From: Bog-473 sp963745665
Lineage (GTDB): Bacteria > Actinomycetota > Acidimicrobiia > Acidimicrobiales > RAAP-2
Direction of reading: 5' to 3'
Assembly: GCA_963745665.1 (NCBI GenBank)
Contig: CAVUYE010000001.1
Span: 1 to 64,000, forward strand
Length of the DNA: 64,000 nt
The notes beneath the pieces were generated by a model. The model was not told the DNA's origin. It made no database searches and saw only the letters and a program-made list of their open reading frames with translations. The translations under genes were made by a program, and so were the position numbers. Of the stretch, positions 25,335 through 34,551 are shown piece by piece. Within the stretch, counting starts at the first letter, position 1, and every line of letters starts with the position of its first letter.

Positions 25335-28300
25335 GTGCCCGAACCAGGAGACGAGCAGCTTTCGACCACCCCTCGCACCGCCCGCATCGACGGGGCCGAG
25401 GCTGTGGCAACCCTTCTCGCCCTCGTCTGGGCGTCGGCCGTCGCGATCATCTTCGCCGTCTACGGAGGGAACATCTCGCTCGTCGGCTTGCTGGCTCTCT
25501 CCCCCTTCATCGCCGCCCCCTTCGCCCGCCCCTCCCGAGTGGCGCTCGTCGGAATCCTGACGGCCTTCTTTGCGCTCGTCATTAGCACGCCGGCACACAG
25601 CTACGGTGAGTTGAATCACACGCTGCGCGTCGTGACGATGCTGGCGGCAGCCGCGGTGGCGATGTGGATCTCCTACCTGCGCGGTCAGCGCAACGTGCAA
25701 CTGTGGACCGCCCGCTCCGAAACGAGGAACGAGAGGCGCCGACGCGTTGCGGCCGAGACGGCCCAACGGATGCAGACGATGGCGCGGGCCCTCACGACAG
25801 CGGCCGACCCGGCGCAGGTGGCCGATGCAGTGTTTGCCGCCATGCGCGACGAATTGCGCGTGGATGCATCGACGTTTGCTCTCCTCGACGAGCGCGGCAT
25901 CCTGCACACACTGCGTCGCTTCGGGTACGACCCCGACGACCCCTCGGACGAGGTGCTGGCCTCGCTCCAGATCGACGGCCCGGTCCTGGGCCACAACGTC
26001 GCCTTTTTCTCCGAGAGCGTCGACGACCTGCAGCGCGATCGGCCCGACATCTACTCATCCATCAGTTCGAACCGGTTCCGGGCCCTCGCCATCATCCCGC
26101 TGGTCGTGTCCGACCGCACCATCGGTGCCGTGGTGGTCCATTGGGATGACGATCGTGAGATCTCCGAGCCCGACCGGAGCTTCCTCTTCACCATCACCGG
26201 CAACGCGGCGCAGGCCGTCGAGAGAGCCCGTCTCACGCTCACCGAGTTCGTCAACCTGGAGCGCAGTCAACATCTCCACCAGCTGAGCTCGGCGCTGGCA
26301 GCTGCCACGACGCCGGGCGACGTGGCCCATGCGGCCATTGCCGGTGGGCGCCGCGCCTTGGGCGCACAATCCGCAGTGGTGCGCGTCCCGGCCGAAGGTG
26401 AGCGCGGCCTGGCCTGCCTGGCCAGCAGCGGGCACCCCGCGCTCCTCGCCCGCACCCTGGTTCCCCTTCACGGGAGCCACGCCGGCACCTGCTTGACGCG
26501 CGGCCTGACCGTCATGGCCGGCATCGCCAGCGATCAGGATGTGCGTGAGAACCTCGAGGCGGAGATCGTGGCCCGGGTTTTGCACGAGCTCCCGAAACCC
26601 GTGACGATCGTCAGCGAGCCGCTCATCGGCAGCAGCGGACCGCTGGGAGTGCTGTCACTCGCCTTCGTCTCGCAACCCGAACCGAGCGAGCCCGATCTGC
26701 GGTTTCTCACGACCTTGGCGGGGCTGACCGCGCAGGCCTTGGAGCGAGCTCAGGTGTTCGAGCACGAACGCGAGGCCTTGCGGGACGCGGAAGCGGGGCG
26801 CGAGCGTCTGTCCCTGCTTTCGGAGGTGACCCGTTTGTTGAGCTCGAGCCTCGAGCCCACGACGGTGATCCGGCGCACCATGGGCTTGGTGGAGGGCCGG
26901 CTGGCCGACTCGTGCTCAGTCCAGGTGCCGGGCGAGAGCGGACTCGTGCGACTCGACTTGCGCGAGCCCGGGCCCGCATCACCGCCCCGGTCCGGCGCGG
27001 GCGCCAGCGGGCGAGACGTCCTCCCCTTCGGGTCCGACGCAGCCGCTGCCGTTGCCTTCCGCACGGGCCGAACCCAGCTGGCCCCGCTGCATGAGAGCGG
27101 AGACGGCCCCGAGCCCCCCGGCGTCTCCACCGCCCTGTCCGTGCCCCTCACCGCCAACGGCGAAGTCATCGGCGTCATGACCTTCGTGGATGGACCGGGC
27201 CGGCTCTTCGGGGCAGACGATGTCTCGTTGGCCACCGAGGTGGCGAGCCGGGCCGGAGTCTCCCTGTCCAACGCCACGCGGTTCCAACGCGAGCACATCG
27301 TGGCGGACGTGCTGCAGCGCGCCGTCCTCCCCGATTCGCTCCCCGATGTCAAGGGCCTGTTGCTCGATGCCGAGTATCGGGCGGGGGTCGCGGGGACCTA
27401 TGCCGGGGGTGACTGGTACGACGTCTTCGAGCTCGGCGACGACTCCGTCTTCTTCAGTGTCGGCGATGTCATGGGCAAGGGGGCACCCGCAGCGGCCCTC
27501 ATGGGTCAGGTGCGCAGTGCCATCCGCGCCTACGCGGTCTCCGGCCTCTCGCCGACGGAGGTGCTCTCCTCGCTGGATCACCTCTTCGACACGCTGGTCG
27601 AGGACAGGGTCGTGACCGCGGTCGTCGGGACTATCACCCCCTCGACCGGTCGGGTGGTCCTGAGCAACGTGGGCCACCCGCCTCCGTTGGTGGTGCGCGC
27701 CGATGGCAGCGCCACCTTTTGCCCCATGCAACGCACGCTGCTCATCGCGGCCGGGTTGAGTGGCTCGCTCCGGCCACGGGACGAGGTCCTCCTGCACCGC
27801 GGCGACTCACTCATCATGTACTCGGACGGGCTGATTGAGCGCCGCGGTGAGGTCATCACACACGGAATGGAACGGTTGGCCAATACGGCAACAGTCGTTG
27901 CGCGTGCCGGGTGGCCCGACCATCCCGCTGTCACTTTCGCGTCGATGTTGAGCATCGAAGAGCGAACCGACGATGTCGTGGTGCTGTGCCTGAACTACAC
28001 CGGGCTCCCCCAGGGGGGAATAACCGCACCGCCAGTGGGTAGGTCACGAGATGGCATGTCAACCCTGCATCTCGAACCGGTAGTGGAAAGCACGCCTGTG
28101 GCGCGCCACTGGATGGCGGCGCACCTGCGCGATCTGCCGGCGGAGATCAGCGGGTGCGCCACCCTGCTGACCTCCGAACTGGTCACCAACGCAGTGCTGC
28201 ACGCGGGAACGCCGATGTGCGTCACGCTCCACACCCTGCCCGACCGCATCCGGGTGGATGTCGCCGACGGCAATCCGGCTTTCCCGTCGGTCAAGGAGTA

Positions 28301-29000
28301 CGGCAAGGACGCGGCGACCGGTCGCGGCCTCACGCTGTTCAACACGCTGGCGTCGAACTGGGGCGTCCAGGCTGTCGACGGCGGCAAGATCGTGTGGTTC
28401 GAGCTTCCGGTCGACTTCCCTGTCACCCCCACCAGCATCTCCGACGGCAGCTTCCGCTTCGACCTGACCGGCATCACGCGATCGGATCTCCACGGTGAGT
28501 CGGCCGAGTCGGAAAGCCTGACGATCCGGCTGCTGGGGATACCGGTGGCGCTGCTGCAAAAGTCGAGCGAGCAGTACGAGGCACTGTTCCGCGAGCTCCG
28601 GCTGATGAAGGAGCGGGCAGACAGCGCGCCCGAGGCGCCCCATCTGCCCGAGCGTCTTGCCGTGCTGGTGTCCCAGATCGGCACCCGCTTCAACGGACTC
28701 GGGCCCGGCATGGACGATATGTGGCAGACCGCCGTGGACAACAAGGTCGAATACTTCGACTGGACGCTCGAGCTGCCGCAGTCGGCAGTGGCCGCGGTCG
28801 AGTTTTACGACGCCATGCTGGACGAAGCCGACGAGTTCGGGCTGGCGCAGCGGCTCTTGACCCTGCCGGCGTCCCCGACGAGCGTGGCCGTCCGCCGTTG
28901 GTTTCTCTCCGAACTCACGGGACAGCTGCACGGCAGGGCTCCGGTGGCCTGGGTCGAGAGCTGGTTCCACGACGAGTTGCACGCCGTGCCGGCCCGCTGA
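25335..29000 (+). CDS. Triple-GAF, SpoIIE-type phosphatase fused to an RsbW-type kinase domain (1221 aa)
   Basis: GTG 25335 follows a GGGGAGAG ribosome site. Residues 25-120 hold three to four membrane helices, followed by a short coiled coil. Three GAF-like sensory domains follow (about 150-300, 315-475, 490-650). A PP2C/SpoIIE domain occupies about 665-885, with GGDWYD near 692, VGDVMGKGAPAAALM, NVGHPPPLV, MYSDGLIER and RTDDVVVL, the metal-binding set. An HATPase domain of RsbW type spans about 900-1010, with an intact N-box ELVTNAVLHA near 948. A 180-residue helical C-terminal domain of unknown role completes it. The family dephosphorylates RsbV-like proteins to release a sigma factor. Facing rsbV-rsbW-sigF, it is the likely input of that switch, sensing signals through the GAF domains. 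The extra kinase domain could oppose its own phosphatase. Confidence 0.88.
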   Translation: MPEPGDEQLSTTPRTARIDGAEAVATLLALVWASAVAIIFAVYGGNISLVGLLALSPFIAAPFARPSRVALVGILTAFFALVISTPAHSYGELNHTLRVVTMLAAAAVAMWISYLRGQRNVQLWTARSETRNERRRRVAAETAQRMQTMARALTTAADPAQVADAVFAAMRDELRVDASTFALLDERGILHTLRRFGYDPDDPSDEVLASLQIDGPVLGHNVAFFSESVDDLQRDRPDIYSSISSNRFRALAIIPLVVSDRTIGAVVVHWDDDREISEPDRSFLFTITGNAAQAVERARLTLTEFVNLERSQHLHQLSSALAAATTPGDVAHAAIAGGRRALGAQSAVVRVPAEGERGLACLASSGHPALLARTLVPLHGSHAGTCLTRGLTVMAGIASDQDVRENLEAEIVARVLHELPKPVTIVSEPLIGSSGPLGVLSLAFVSQPEPSEPDLRFLTTLAGLTAQALERAQVFEHEREALRDAEAGRERLSLLSEVTRLLSSSLEPTTVIRRTMGLVEGRLADSCSVQVPGESGLVRLDLREPGPASPPRSGAGASGRDVLPFGSDAAAAVAFRTGRTQLAPLHESGDGPEPPGVSTALSVPLTANGEVIGVMTFVDGPGRLFGADDVSLATEVASRAGVSLSNATRFQREHIVADVLQRAVLPDSLPDVKGLLLDAEYRAGVAGTYAGGDWYDVFELGDDSVFFSVGDVMGKGAPAAALMGQVRSAIRAYAVSGLSPTEVLSSLDHLFDTLVEDRVVTAVVGTITPSTGRVVLSNVGHPPPLVVRADGSATFCPMQRTLLIAAGLSGSLRPRDEVLLHRGDSLIMYSDGLIERRGEVITHGMERLANTATVVARAGWPDHPAVTFASMLSIEERTDDVVVLCLNYTGLPQGGITAPPVGRSRDGMSTLHLEPVVESTPVARHWMAAHLRDLPAEISGCATLLTSELVTNAVLHAGTPMCVTLHTLPDRIRVDVADGNPAFPSVKEYGKDAATGRGLTLFNTLASNWGVQAVDGGKIVWFELPVDFPVTPTSISDGSFRFDLTGITRSDLHGESAESESLTIRLLGIPVALLQKSSEQYEALFRELRLMKERADSAPEAPHLPERLAVLVSQIGTRFNGLGPGMDDMWQTAVDNKVEYFDWTLELPQSAVAAVEFYDAMLDEADEFGLAQRLLTLPASPTSVAVRRWFLSELTGQLHGRAPVAWVESWFHDELHAVPAR

Positions 29001-29010
29001 ACGGCGCCGA

Positions 29011-29592
29011 TCACCGATTCTTGGTGGTCGCCCTCTTCAACACCTTGGCGTAGTGCTCCAGGCCTTCAGCTGACAGCGCGGCGGCGGGACCGCTGGCAAT
29101 GGAGACCCGCTCGGGGACGATGCCCCAGACCGGCACCTTCAGCTCGGTCCACCACTCCACGGTCGCGTCGAGGTCGTTCGTGCCCAGGCGAGCCGAACAG
29201 ATGACCACGCCGGCCGGGATGTTGCTCGGTGTCATCTCCAGTGTCGTGACCACTCGATTCGGCTCGACCCCGCCGGCCCGGGTGGGGATCACGACCGAGT
29301 CCGCCCGGCCGAGTGCGGCCTGCACGACGTTGCCTTCGCCCGGCGGGGTGTCGACCACGACAATGCCGTCTTCCCGGCCCATCGCCTTGGTGACGGTCCG
29401 GACCGATGGGCCCTCGATCAGCTCGACGCCCTCGAGGGGGTCGACTTCGTACCACTCGGCCGTCGAGCCCTGGGGGTCGGCGTCGACCAGAACCACGGGA
29501 CCACGGCCTCGGCGTGCCGCCGCCGCGGCCAAGTACACGGCGGTCGTGGTCTTGCCGACCCCGCCTTTGACGTTGCTGACGACGATATTCAT
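29011..29592 (-). CDS. Orphan ParA/MinD-family ATPase
   Basis: The 193-aa protein has the deviant Walker A KGGVGKTT within NIVVSNVKGGVGKTTTAVYLA, then VVLVDADPQGSTAEW (Walker A') and GIVVVDTPPGEGNVVQAAL (Walker B). This matches small ParA-like ATPases that position plasmids or protein complexes. There is no parB or parS-like array next to it, so it is more likely an orphan positioning ATPase than a chromosome partition gene. ATG 29592 is preferred over a TTG seven codons upstream because homology begins there. It converges with the phosphatase gene, with only 10 nt between the two stop codons. Confidence 0.8.
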   Translation of the reverse strand: MNIVVSNVKGGVGKTTTAVYLAAAAARRGRGPVVLVDADPQGSTAEWYEVDPLEGVELIEGPSVRTVTKAMGREDGIVVVDTPPGEGNVVQAALGRADSVVIPTRAGGVEPNRVVTTLEMTPSNIPAGVVICSARLGTNDLDATVEWWTELKVPVWGIVPERVSIASGPAAALSAEGLEHYAKVLKRATTKNR

Positions 29593-29657
29593 TTGGTCCT
29601 GGTCCTCTGGCAATCGGAAATTCGGCCCTTACGGTACCGGTCGACAGGGGTGCCCCG

Positions 29658-30505
29658 TTACGGCAGGAGGAGCGCCCCGAGGCGGCGTCTGGTGATCACG
29701 ACCCCGGCCACGGCCATCGCCAGCAGGTAGGCGATATGACCCAGCAGCGTCCAAGCCCAGATGCCCAGGTCGGCCGCACGCACGAGCACCACCCCTTGAT
29801 ACAGGGGGGTGCAACGGACGACCGCCTGCAGCCACCCCGGATAGACGGTGAGCGGATAGAAGGTCGCGGAGAACAGGAAGAGGGGGATGAAGGCGAGCGA
29901 GACCATGTCGAAGTCCTGCCACGTCCGCATGTAGGTCGTGCCGGCCATGCCGGCGGACGCGAAGGCCAGGCTGATGAGAACGGCCGCCGGCCAGCACAGG
30001 ATCGCCCACGGCGAAACGATGTAGCCCAGGATCGCCATGATGGCGAGGAAGGCGCCCGTGTAGAGGGTGCCGCGCAGGACGCACCAGCTGAGCTCGCCCA
30101 GGGCCACGTCCGTCACGCTCAGGGGCGTCGAGAGCATGGCGTCGTAGGTCTTGGCGATCTTGAGCTTGAAGAAGACCAGGAAGGTCGAATCGAGCATGGC
30201 GCCGTTCATGGCCGAGGACGCCAGCAATCCGGGTGCCACGAAGGCCGTGTAGGGGATCTCCCGGCCGTCAACGTTGATGGGCCCGACCAGGTGAGACAGC
30301 CCGACACCGATGGAGAGCAGGTAGAAGAGCGGCTCGAAGAACCCGGAGATGATGAAGATCCAGGAGCGCCGGTAGACCAGGATGTTGCGCTCGAGCACCC
30401 GGGACGCGCGCCCTCCCCCAAAAGGGCCATGGGCGTGATGCGGGCCGCCACGCCGGCAGACCGCTGGTCCGTGGAAGTGCCCGATCCGGTGGAGGTGGTC
30501 GTCAT
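29658..30505 (-). pseudogene. ABC-2 (NodJ-like) exporter permease, frameshifted near its start
   Basis: From GTG 30398 the protein reads VLERNILVYRRSWIFIISGFFEPLFYLLSIGVGL and has six membrane helices, ending with a typical VVITRRRLGALLLP tail. NodJ-type permeases have about 30 further N-terminal residues. These are found in another frame beginning at ATG 30505 (MTTTSTGSG...ARITPMA), 4 nt after the stop of the first permease. One missing C in the GGCCC/TTTT stretch at about 30424-30428 would join the two as PFGGGRASRVLERN. Alternatively translation begins at 30398 and gives a 246-aa protein. Two permease genes plus one ATPase suggest a heterodimeric channel. Confidence 0.8.
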
Positions 30506-30509
30506 GGCC

Positions 30510-31358
30510 TCACACCACCAACTTCTTGGCGAAGGTCCGCCGGCCGGCGCTGTAGCCTGCGCCGAACAGTGCGGCCAGGTAGGCGACGTACCCCAGGTCG
30601 GCCCTGCTCACCTGGCCCAGAGTCAGGTCACGGCACAGGGCGACCCCGTGATACAGCGGCAGGCAATAGGCCACCGCCTCGAGCCACGTTGGCAGCTGCG
30701 AGACAGGGAAGAAGGTGCCCGAGAAGAGGAACATCGGGATGATGGCGAACCGGTACAAGGTCGAGAAGGAGGAGTCCTTCTCCTGGGTGGCTGCGAACGC
30801 GCTGACCGGTCCGGCGAACGCCATCCCCGTCAAGACGGCGGCCGGGAGGGCCAGGATGGCCCACGGCGAGTACACGACCCCGAAGACCGCCATGACCGCG
30901 AGGTAGATGGAGCTGACGATGGCCAGGCGGGCGGCGATCCAGGCCAGGTGCCCGAGGAGCACGTCGTAGACGCTGAGCGGCCCCGCCAGTTGGGCGAAGT
31001 AGGTACGCACCCACTTGATGGCGCCCATCACCGGATAGGTGGCATCGTTCGTGCCGATCTGCATGCAGGTGCCGGCCAGGAGGCCGGGTGCGAGGAAGGC
31101 GACGTACGTCACGCCGTCGACGCCGTGTGAATGCTTGTCGATGAGCGACCCGAGGGCGACACCCATGGCCGCCAGGTACAGCACGGGGATGAGAAAGCTG
31201 GTCACCACGGAGCTGCGCCAGGTCCGCTTGTACTGGTAGCCCCAGTAGCGCGCCGCCCGCAGCCACATCGGCGTGGCGAAGCGGCGGGTCTCCCATTCCT
31301 GGCCGTGGCCGAAGAGAGCGGAGCCCCGCGGCGTCGCCGTGTCGCTCGCTGCCGTCAT
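30510..31358 (-). CDS. ABC-2 (NodJ-like) exporter permease
   Basis: The 282-aa protein has a cytoplasmic N-terminus, then YQYKRTWRSSVVTSFLIPVLYLAAMGVALG (first helix). LAPGLLAGTCMQIGTNDATYPVMGAIKW follows, and then FAIIPMFLFSGTFFPVSQLPTWLEAVAYCLPLYH, the ABC-2 signature block of NodJ and DrrB-like exporters. ATG 31358 lies 3 nt after the ATPase stop, and its own stop lies 4 nt before the second permease. The three genes form an exporter operon. Related systems move lipo-oligosaccharides, drugs or polyketides; the cargo here is unknown. Confidence 0.88.
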   Translation of the reverse strand: MTAASDTATPRGSALFGHGQEWETRRFATPMWLRAARYWGYQYKRTWRSSVVTSFLIPVLYLAAMGVALGSLIDKHSHGVDGVTYVAFLAPGLLAGTCMQIGTNDATYPVMGAIKWVRTYFAQLAGPLSVYDVLLGHLAWIAARLAIVSSIYLAVMAVFGVVYSPWAILALPAAVLTGMAFAGPVSAFAATQEKDSSFSTLYRFAIIPMFLFSGTFFPVSQLPTWLEAVAYCLPLYHGVALCRDLTLGQVSRADLGYVAYLAALFGAGYSAGRRTFAKKLVV

Positions 31359-31361
31359 CGA

Positions 31362-32366
31362 TCAGTCGACCAGGGAGCGCCCGGTGAGGCGCAGGAATAC
31401 GTCCTCGAGCGTCGACCGGCGCACGAGCGTGGCCCGGGCGACGTGACCCATGCGGGCGACCTCGGCCAGTGCGGCGTCGCCGTCGTCGGTGTAGAGAAGG
31501 ATGCGGTCGGGCAACACCTCGTGGCGCTCGGCCAGCTTGGCCAGCGACGGCGCCACTGCCTCGTGTTGCCCCGGCGCGAAGCGCAGCTCGACGACCTCTT
31601 TGGTGGAATATTCCTCAATCAGCTGACGCGGCGAGCCCTCGGCGGCGAAGCGGCCCTTGTCCATGACGACGAGGCGATCGCAGAGTTGCTCCGCCTCATC
31701 CATGTAGTGGGTGGTGATCACCAGGGTCACGCCGTCCTGCTTGAGCCGATAGAGGCGATCCCACAACAAGTGCCGGGCCTGCGGATCGAGACCCGTCGTG
31801 GGCTCGTCGAGGATGAGGAGATCGGGGTCGGAAATGAGGGCGCGCGCGATGGTGAGGCGTCGCTTCATCCCTCCCGACAAGGGATCCACCCGGTCATTGG
31901 CCCGCTCGGTCAACTGGGCGAAGTCGAGCAGCTGATCGGCCCGTTCGCGGATCACCTTCTTGGGCATGTCGAAGTAGCGCCCGTAGATCATCAGGTTGTC
32001 GAGGACGGTCAGCTCCAGGTCCAGCGAGTCCTCCTGAGGCACGAGTCCCATGCGGGCCCGAATGCGGGGGCCGTCCTTGGCCGGGTCCATCCCCAGCACG
32101 CTGAGCGTGCCCGCGCTGAGCGGGCTGATACACGAGATCATCCGCATGGTCGAGGTCTTGCCCGCCCCGTTGGGACCGAGAAAGCCGAACGACTCGCCCT
32201 TGGCGATGCTGAAATCGACCCCGTCGACGGCGACGAAATCGCCGAAGCGCTTGACGAGCCCGTGCGCCTCAACCATGGGGGGCATCGTCGCACCCGCTTC
32301 TGGCGCGCCCGTCCCCGTCGGCTCCGAATCGGGGGCGTCAGTCATCGACGAGGAATGTGACGTCAT
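31362..32366 (-). CDS. ABC exporter ATPase (NodI/DrrA-like)
   Basis: The 334-aa protein carries Walker A LGPNGAGKTS, the Q-loop GLVPQEDSLD, signature LSGGMKRRL, Walker B LLILDEPTTGLDP and H-loop ITTHYMDEAEQLCD. The C-terminal 90 residues form the regulatory extension common in NodI-type ATPases (DVFLRLTGR at the end). ATG 32366 gives an N-terminal tail of 30 residues before the domain starts at MVEAHGLVKRFGDF; internal ATGs at 32345 and 32276 are alternatives. It energises the two ABC-2 permeases downstream and is divergent from the beta-glucosidase gene. Confidence 0.92.
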   Translation of the reverse strand: MTSHSSSMTDAPDSEPTGTGAPEAGATMPPMVEAHGLVKRFGDFVAVDGVDFSIAKGESFGFLGPNGAGKTSTMRMISCISPLSAGTLSVLGMDPAKDGPRIRARMGLVPQEDSLDLELTVLDNLMIYGRYFDMPKKVIRERADQLLDFAQLTERANDRVDPLSGGMKRRLTIARALISDPDLLILDEPTTGLDPQARHLLWDRLYRLKQDGVTLVITTHYMDEAEQLCDRLVVMDKGRFAAEGSPRQLIEEYSTKEVVELRFAPGQHEAVAPSLAKLAERHEVLPDRILLYTDDGDAALAEVARMGHVARATLVRRSTLEDVFLRLTGRSLVD

Positions 32367-32423
32367 TGTCAGGGAACGATACCGTGCCGCCCCAGGACGC
32401 TACGCAACCGGGAGGGCAGGCCG

Positions 32424-33617
32424 ATGGCTGGGAATGGACTGGGACGGCAGTTCCCGCCGGGGTTCACATGGGGCACGGCGACGGCGGCCCACCAGATCGA
32501 GGGTGGGAACTCGAACAACGACTGGTGGGCCTTCGAGCACACCCCGGGCTCGGGCTGCGCAGAGCCTTCCGGTGACTGCTGCGACTCGTGGGACCGCTGG
32601 GAGGAGGATGCGGACCTGGTGGCCGGGCTCGGGCTCGACAACTACCGCTTCTCGGTGGAGTGGAGCCGGATCGAGCCGGCCGAGGGTGAGTTTTCAAGTG
32701 CTGCGCTGGCGCACTACAGACGCCAGTGTGTCGGGCTGCGCGAGCGCGGCGTCGACCCGGTGGTGACGTTTCACCACTTCACGACCCCTCAATGGCTGAC
32801 GGCACAGGGGGGCTGGGAGAGCGACCTCGCAGTTGAGCGCTTCGCTCGCTTCTGTGGCGTCGTCACCGAGGCACTGGGGGACGTCATGGCGAGTGCGTGC
32901 ACGCTCAACGAGCCGAACATCGTGGCCACCATGGGCTGGCATGCCGGGATGTTCCCACCGGGCAAGACAGACCTCGCGCTCTCCCGCGCCGTCGCCACTC
33001 GCTTCGCCGCGGCACACCGCGTGGCCGTCGAGACCATCCGCGCCGGAGCACCGGGCGTCCCCGTCGGCCTCACCTTGTCGATGACCGACTACCAGCTCTC
33101 CCCCGGGGGCGAGGAGAAGCTCGAGAGCATCCGGCACCACGCCGAGGACGTCTTCCTCGACGCCACCGAGGGAGACGACTTCCTGGGCGTGCAGGTCTAC
33201 ACCCGGATGCTGATCGGCCCCGAGGGCTGGGCCGGCTACGAGGACGGCGTGCCCGTTCTCGACATGGGCTACGAGTTCTATCCCGCCGCGCTCGGCAATT
33301 GTCTGCGCCGCGCCTGGGACTACACGGGTGGTGCCGTGCCTCTGCTGGTCACCGAGAACGGCATCGGCACCACCGATGACGAGCAGCGCATCGACTATGT
33401 GCGCCAGGCGTTGAGCGGCGTGCTGCGTGCCCTCGCCGACGGCGTCGACGTCCGGGGCTACACCTACTGGTCGCTGCTCGACAACTTCGAGTGGGCATTG
33501 GGGTACAGACCCAAGTTCGGCCTCGTCGGCGTTGACCGCACGACGTTCGCCCGCTCTCCGAAGCCCAGTGCGCGGTGGCTGGCCTCGGTGGCAGCGGCAA
33601 ACGCACTCGACGCCTGA
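32424..33617 (+). CDS. GH1 beta-glucosidase
   Basis: The 397-aa TIM-barrel protein starts FPPGFTWGTATAAHQIEGG, the GH1 N-terminal signature. The acid/base Glu is in TLNEPN near residue 163, and the nucleophile Glu is in LLVTENGIGT near residue 310. YWSLLDNFEWALGY and the aglycone-side WE region follow. At 397 aa it is shorter than the usual 440-480 and lacks some loops, but all catalytic parts are present. No signal peptide is seen, so it acts on imported short beta-glycosides. ATG 32424 follows GGGAGG at a good distance. Confidence 0.92.
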   Translation: MAGNGLGRQFPPGFTWGTATAAHQIEGGNSNNDWWAFEHTPGSGCAEPSGDCCDSWDRWEEDADLVAGLGLDNYRFSVEWSRIEPAEGEFSSAALAHYRRQCVGLRERGVDPVVTFHHFTTPQWLTAQGGWESDLAVERFARFCGVVTEALGDVMASACTLNEPNIVATMGWHAGMFPPGKTDLALSRAVATRFAAAHRVAVETIRAGAPGVPVGLTLSMTDYQLSPGGEEKLESIRHHAEDVFLDATEGDDFLGVQVYTRMLIGPEGWAGYEDGVPVLDMGYEFYPAALGNCLRRAWDYTGGAVPLLVTENGIGTTDDEQRIDYVRQALSGVLRALADGVDVRGYTYWSLLDNFEWALGYRPKFGLVGVDRTTFARSPKPSARWLASVAAANALDA

Positions 33618-33624
33618 GGCCTGT

Positions 33625-34497
33625 TCAGACCGCGGCCAGCTCCGTGTTGGCGACGATGGAGTCGGTGATGGCGTCCCACAGTGCTTCGGGCAGGTCATGG
33701 CCCATGCCCGGGAACGTGAGCAACTTCGAGCCGGGCACCGCTGCCGCCGTCGCCTGGCCGCCACTGGGCGTGACGAGCGGATCGGCCTCCCCGTGCACAA
33801 CGAGGAAGGGGATGCGGACGCCGTGCAGCGCTTCCGTGCGATCGGGCGAGCCCAGGATGGCGCCGAGTTGGCGGACGGTGCCCTCGGGGCAGTACGCGCG
33901 GTCGTAGGCCGCCGCGGCCCGCTCCCGGAGGATGCCCTCGTCGGCCGGATAGCCCGGCGAGCCGATCACGAGACTGCCCTCCACGCTCGCTTGGATCGCT
34001 TCTTCCCGAGTCGTGGCGACGGGTCGCAGCAGCGCGGTCAGGGCCTCGCCCGTCGGCGCGCCAACGGCACGGTCACCCGTCGTCGACATGATGGAGGTGG
34101 CGCTGAGGAAGAGATCAGGGTGGTTGATGACCAGGGCCTGCGTGATCATGCCGCCCATGGAGGCACCTACCACGTGCGCCTTTGCGATGCCCAGCGCTCC
34201 GAGCAGCGCTGCGGCATCGTCGGCCATGTCCTCTATCCGGTAGGAAACCGACGAGAGGTCCGTGCCGTTGAACAGGGCTGCGATGTCGGGCACTCCCTCG
34301 AACTTGGAGGACAGCCCGCTGTCTCGGTTGTCGAAGAGAATGACGAAGAAACCGCGGCGGCGCAGTCCGTCGACGAACCCCTCGGGCCAGGTCGTGAGTT
34401 GGGCGCCCAGGCCCATGACGAGAAGCAACGCCGGATCGGCGGGGTTGCCCTCGGTGACGTACTCGATGTCGATCCCGTTGACGTTGGCCTGTGGCAC
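33625..34497 (-). CDS. Alpha/beta hydrolase
   Basis: The 290-aa protein has the alpha/beta-hydrolase core: LLLVMGLGAQLTTW, VILFDNRDSGLSS, the nucleophile elbow VGASMGGM with Ser near residue 110, the acid in LVVHGEADPLV and the His in FPGMGHDLP. It resembles the group containing aclacinomycin methylesterase-like and related hydrolases. GTG 34497 is preferred, because GGGAG lies 7 nt upstream and homology begins with VNGIDIEYV; ATG 34536 is the longer option. It converges with the beta-glucosidase gene, 7 nt apart. Confidence 0.85.
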   Translation of the reverse strand: MPQANVNGIDIEYVTEGNPADPALLLVMGLGAQLTTWPEGFVDGLRRRGFFVILFDNRDSGLSSKFEGVPDIAALFNGTDLSSVSYRIEDMADDAAALLGALGIAKAHVVGASMGGMITQALVINHPDLFLSATSIMSTTGDRAVGAPTGEALTALLRPVATTREEAIQASVEGSLVIGSPGYPADEGILRERAAAAYDRAYCPEGTVRQLGAILGSPDRTEALHGVRIPFLVVHGEADPLVTPSGGQATAAAVPGSKLLTFPGMGHDLPEALWDAITDSIVANTELAAV

Positions 34498-34551
34498 GGT
34501 CGGCTCCCTTCGGGCGGCGGTCCTGACCGACTTCATACCAGGAAGGCGCTC

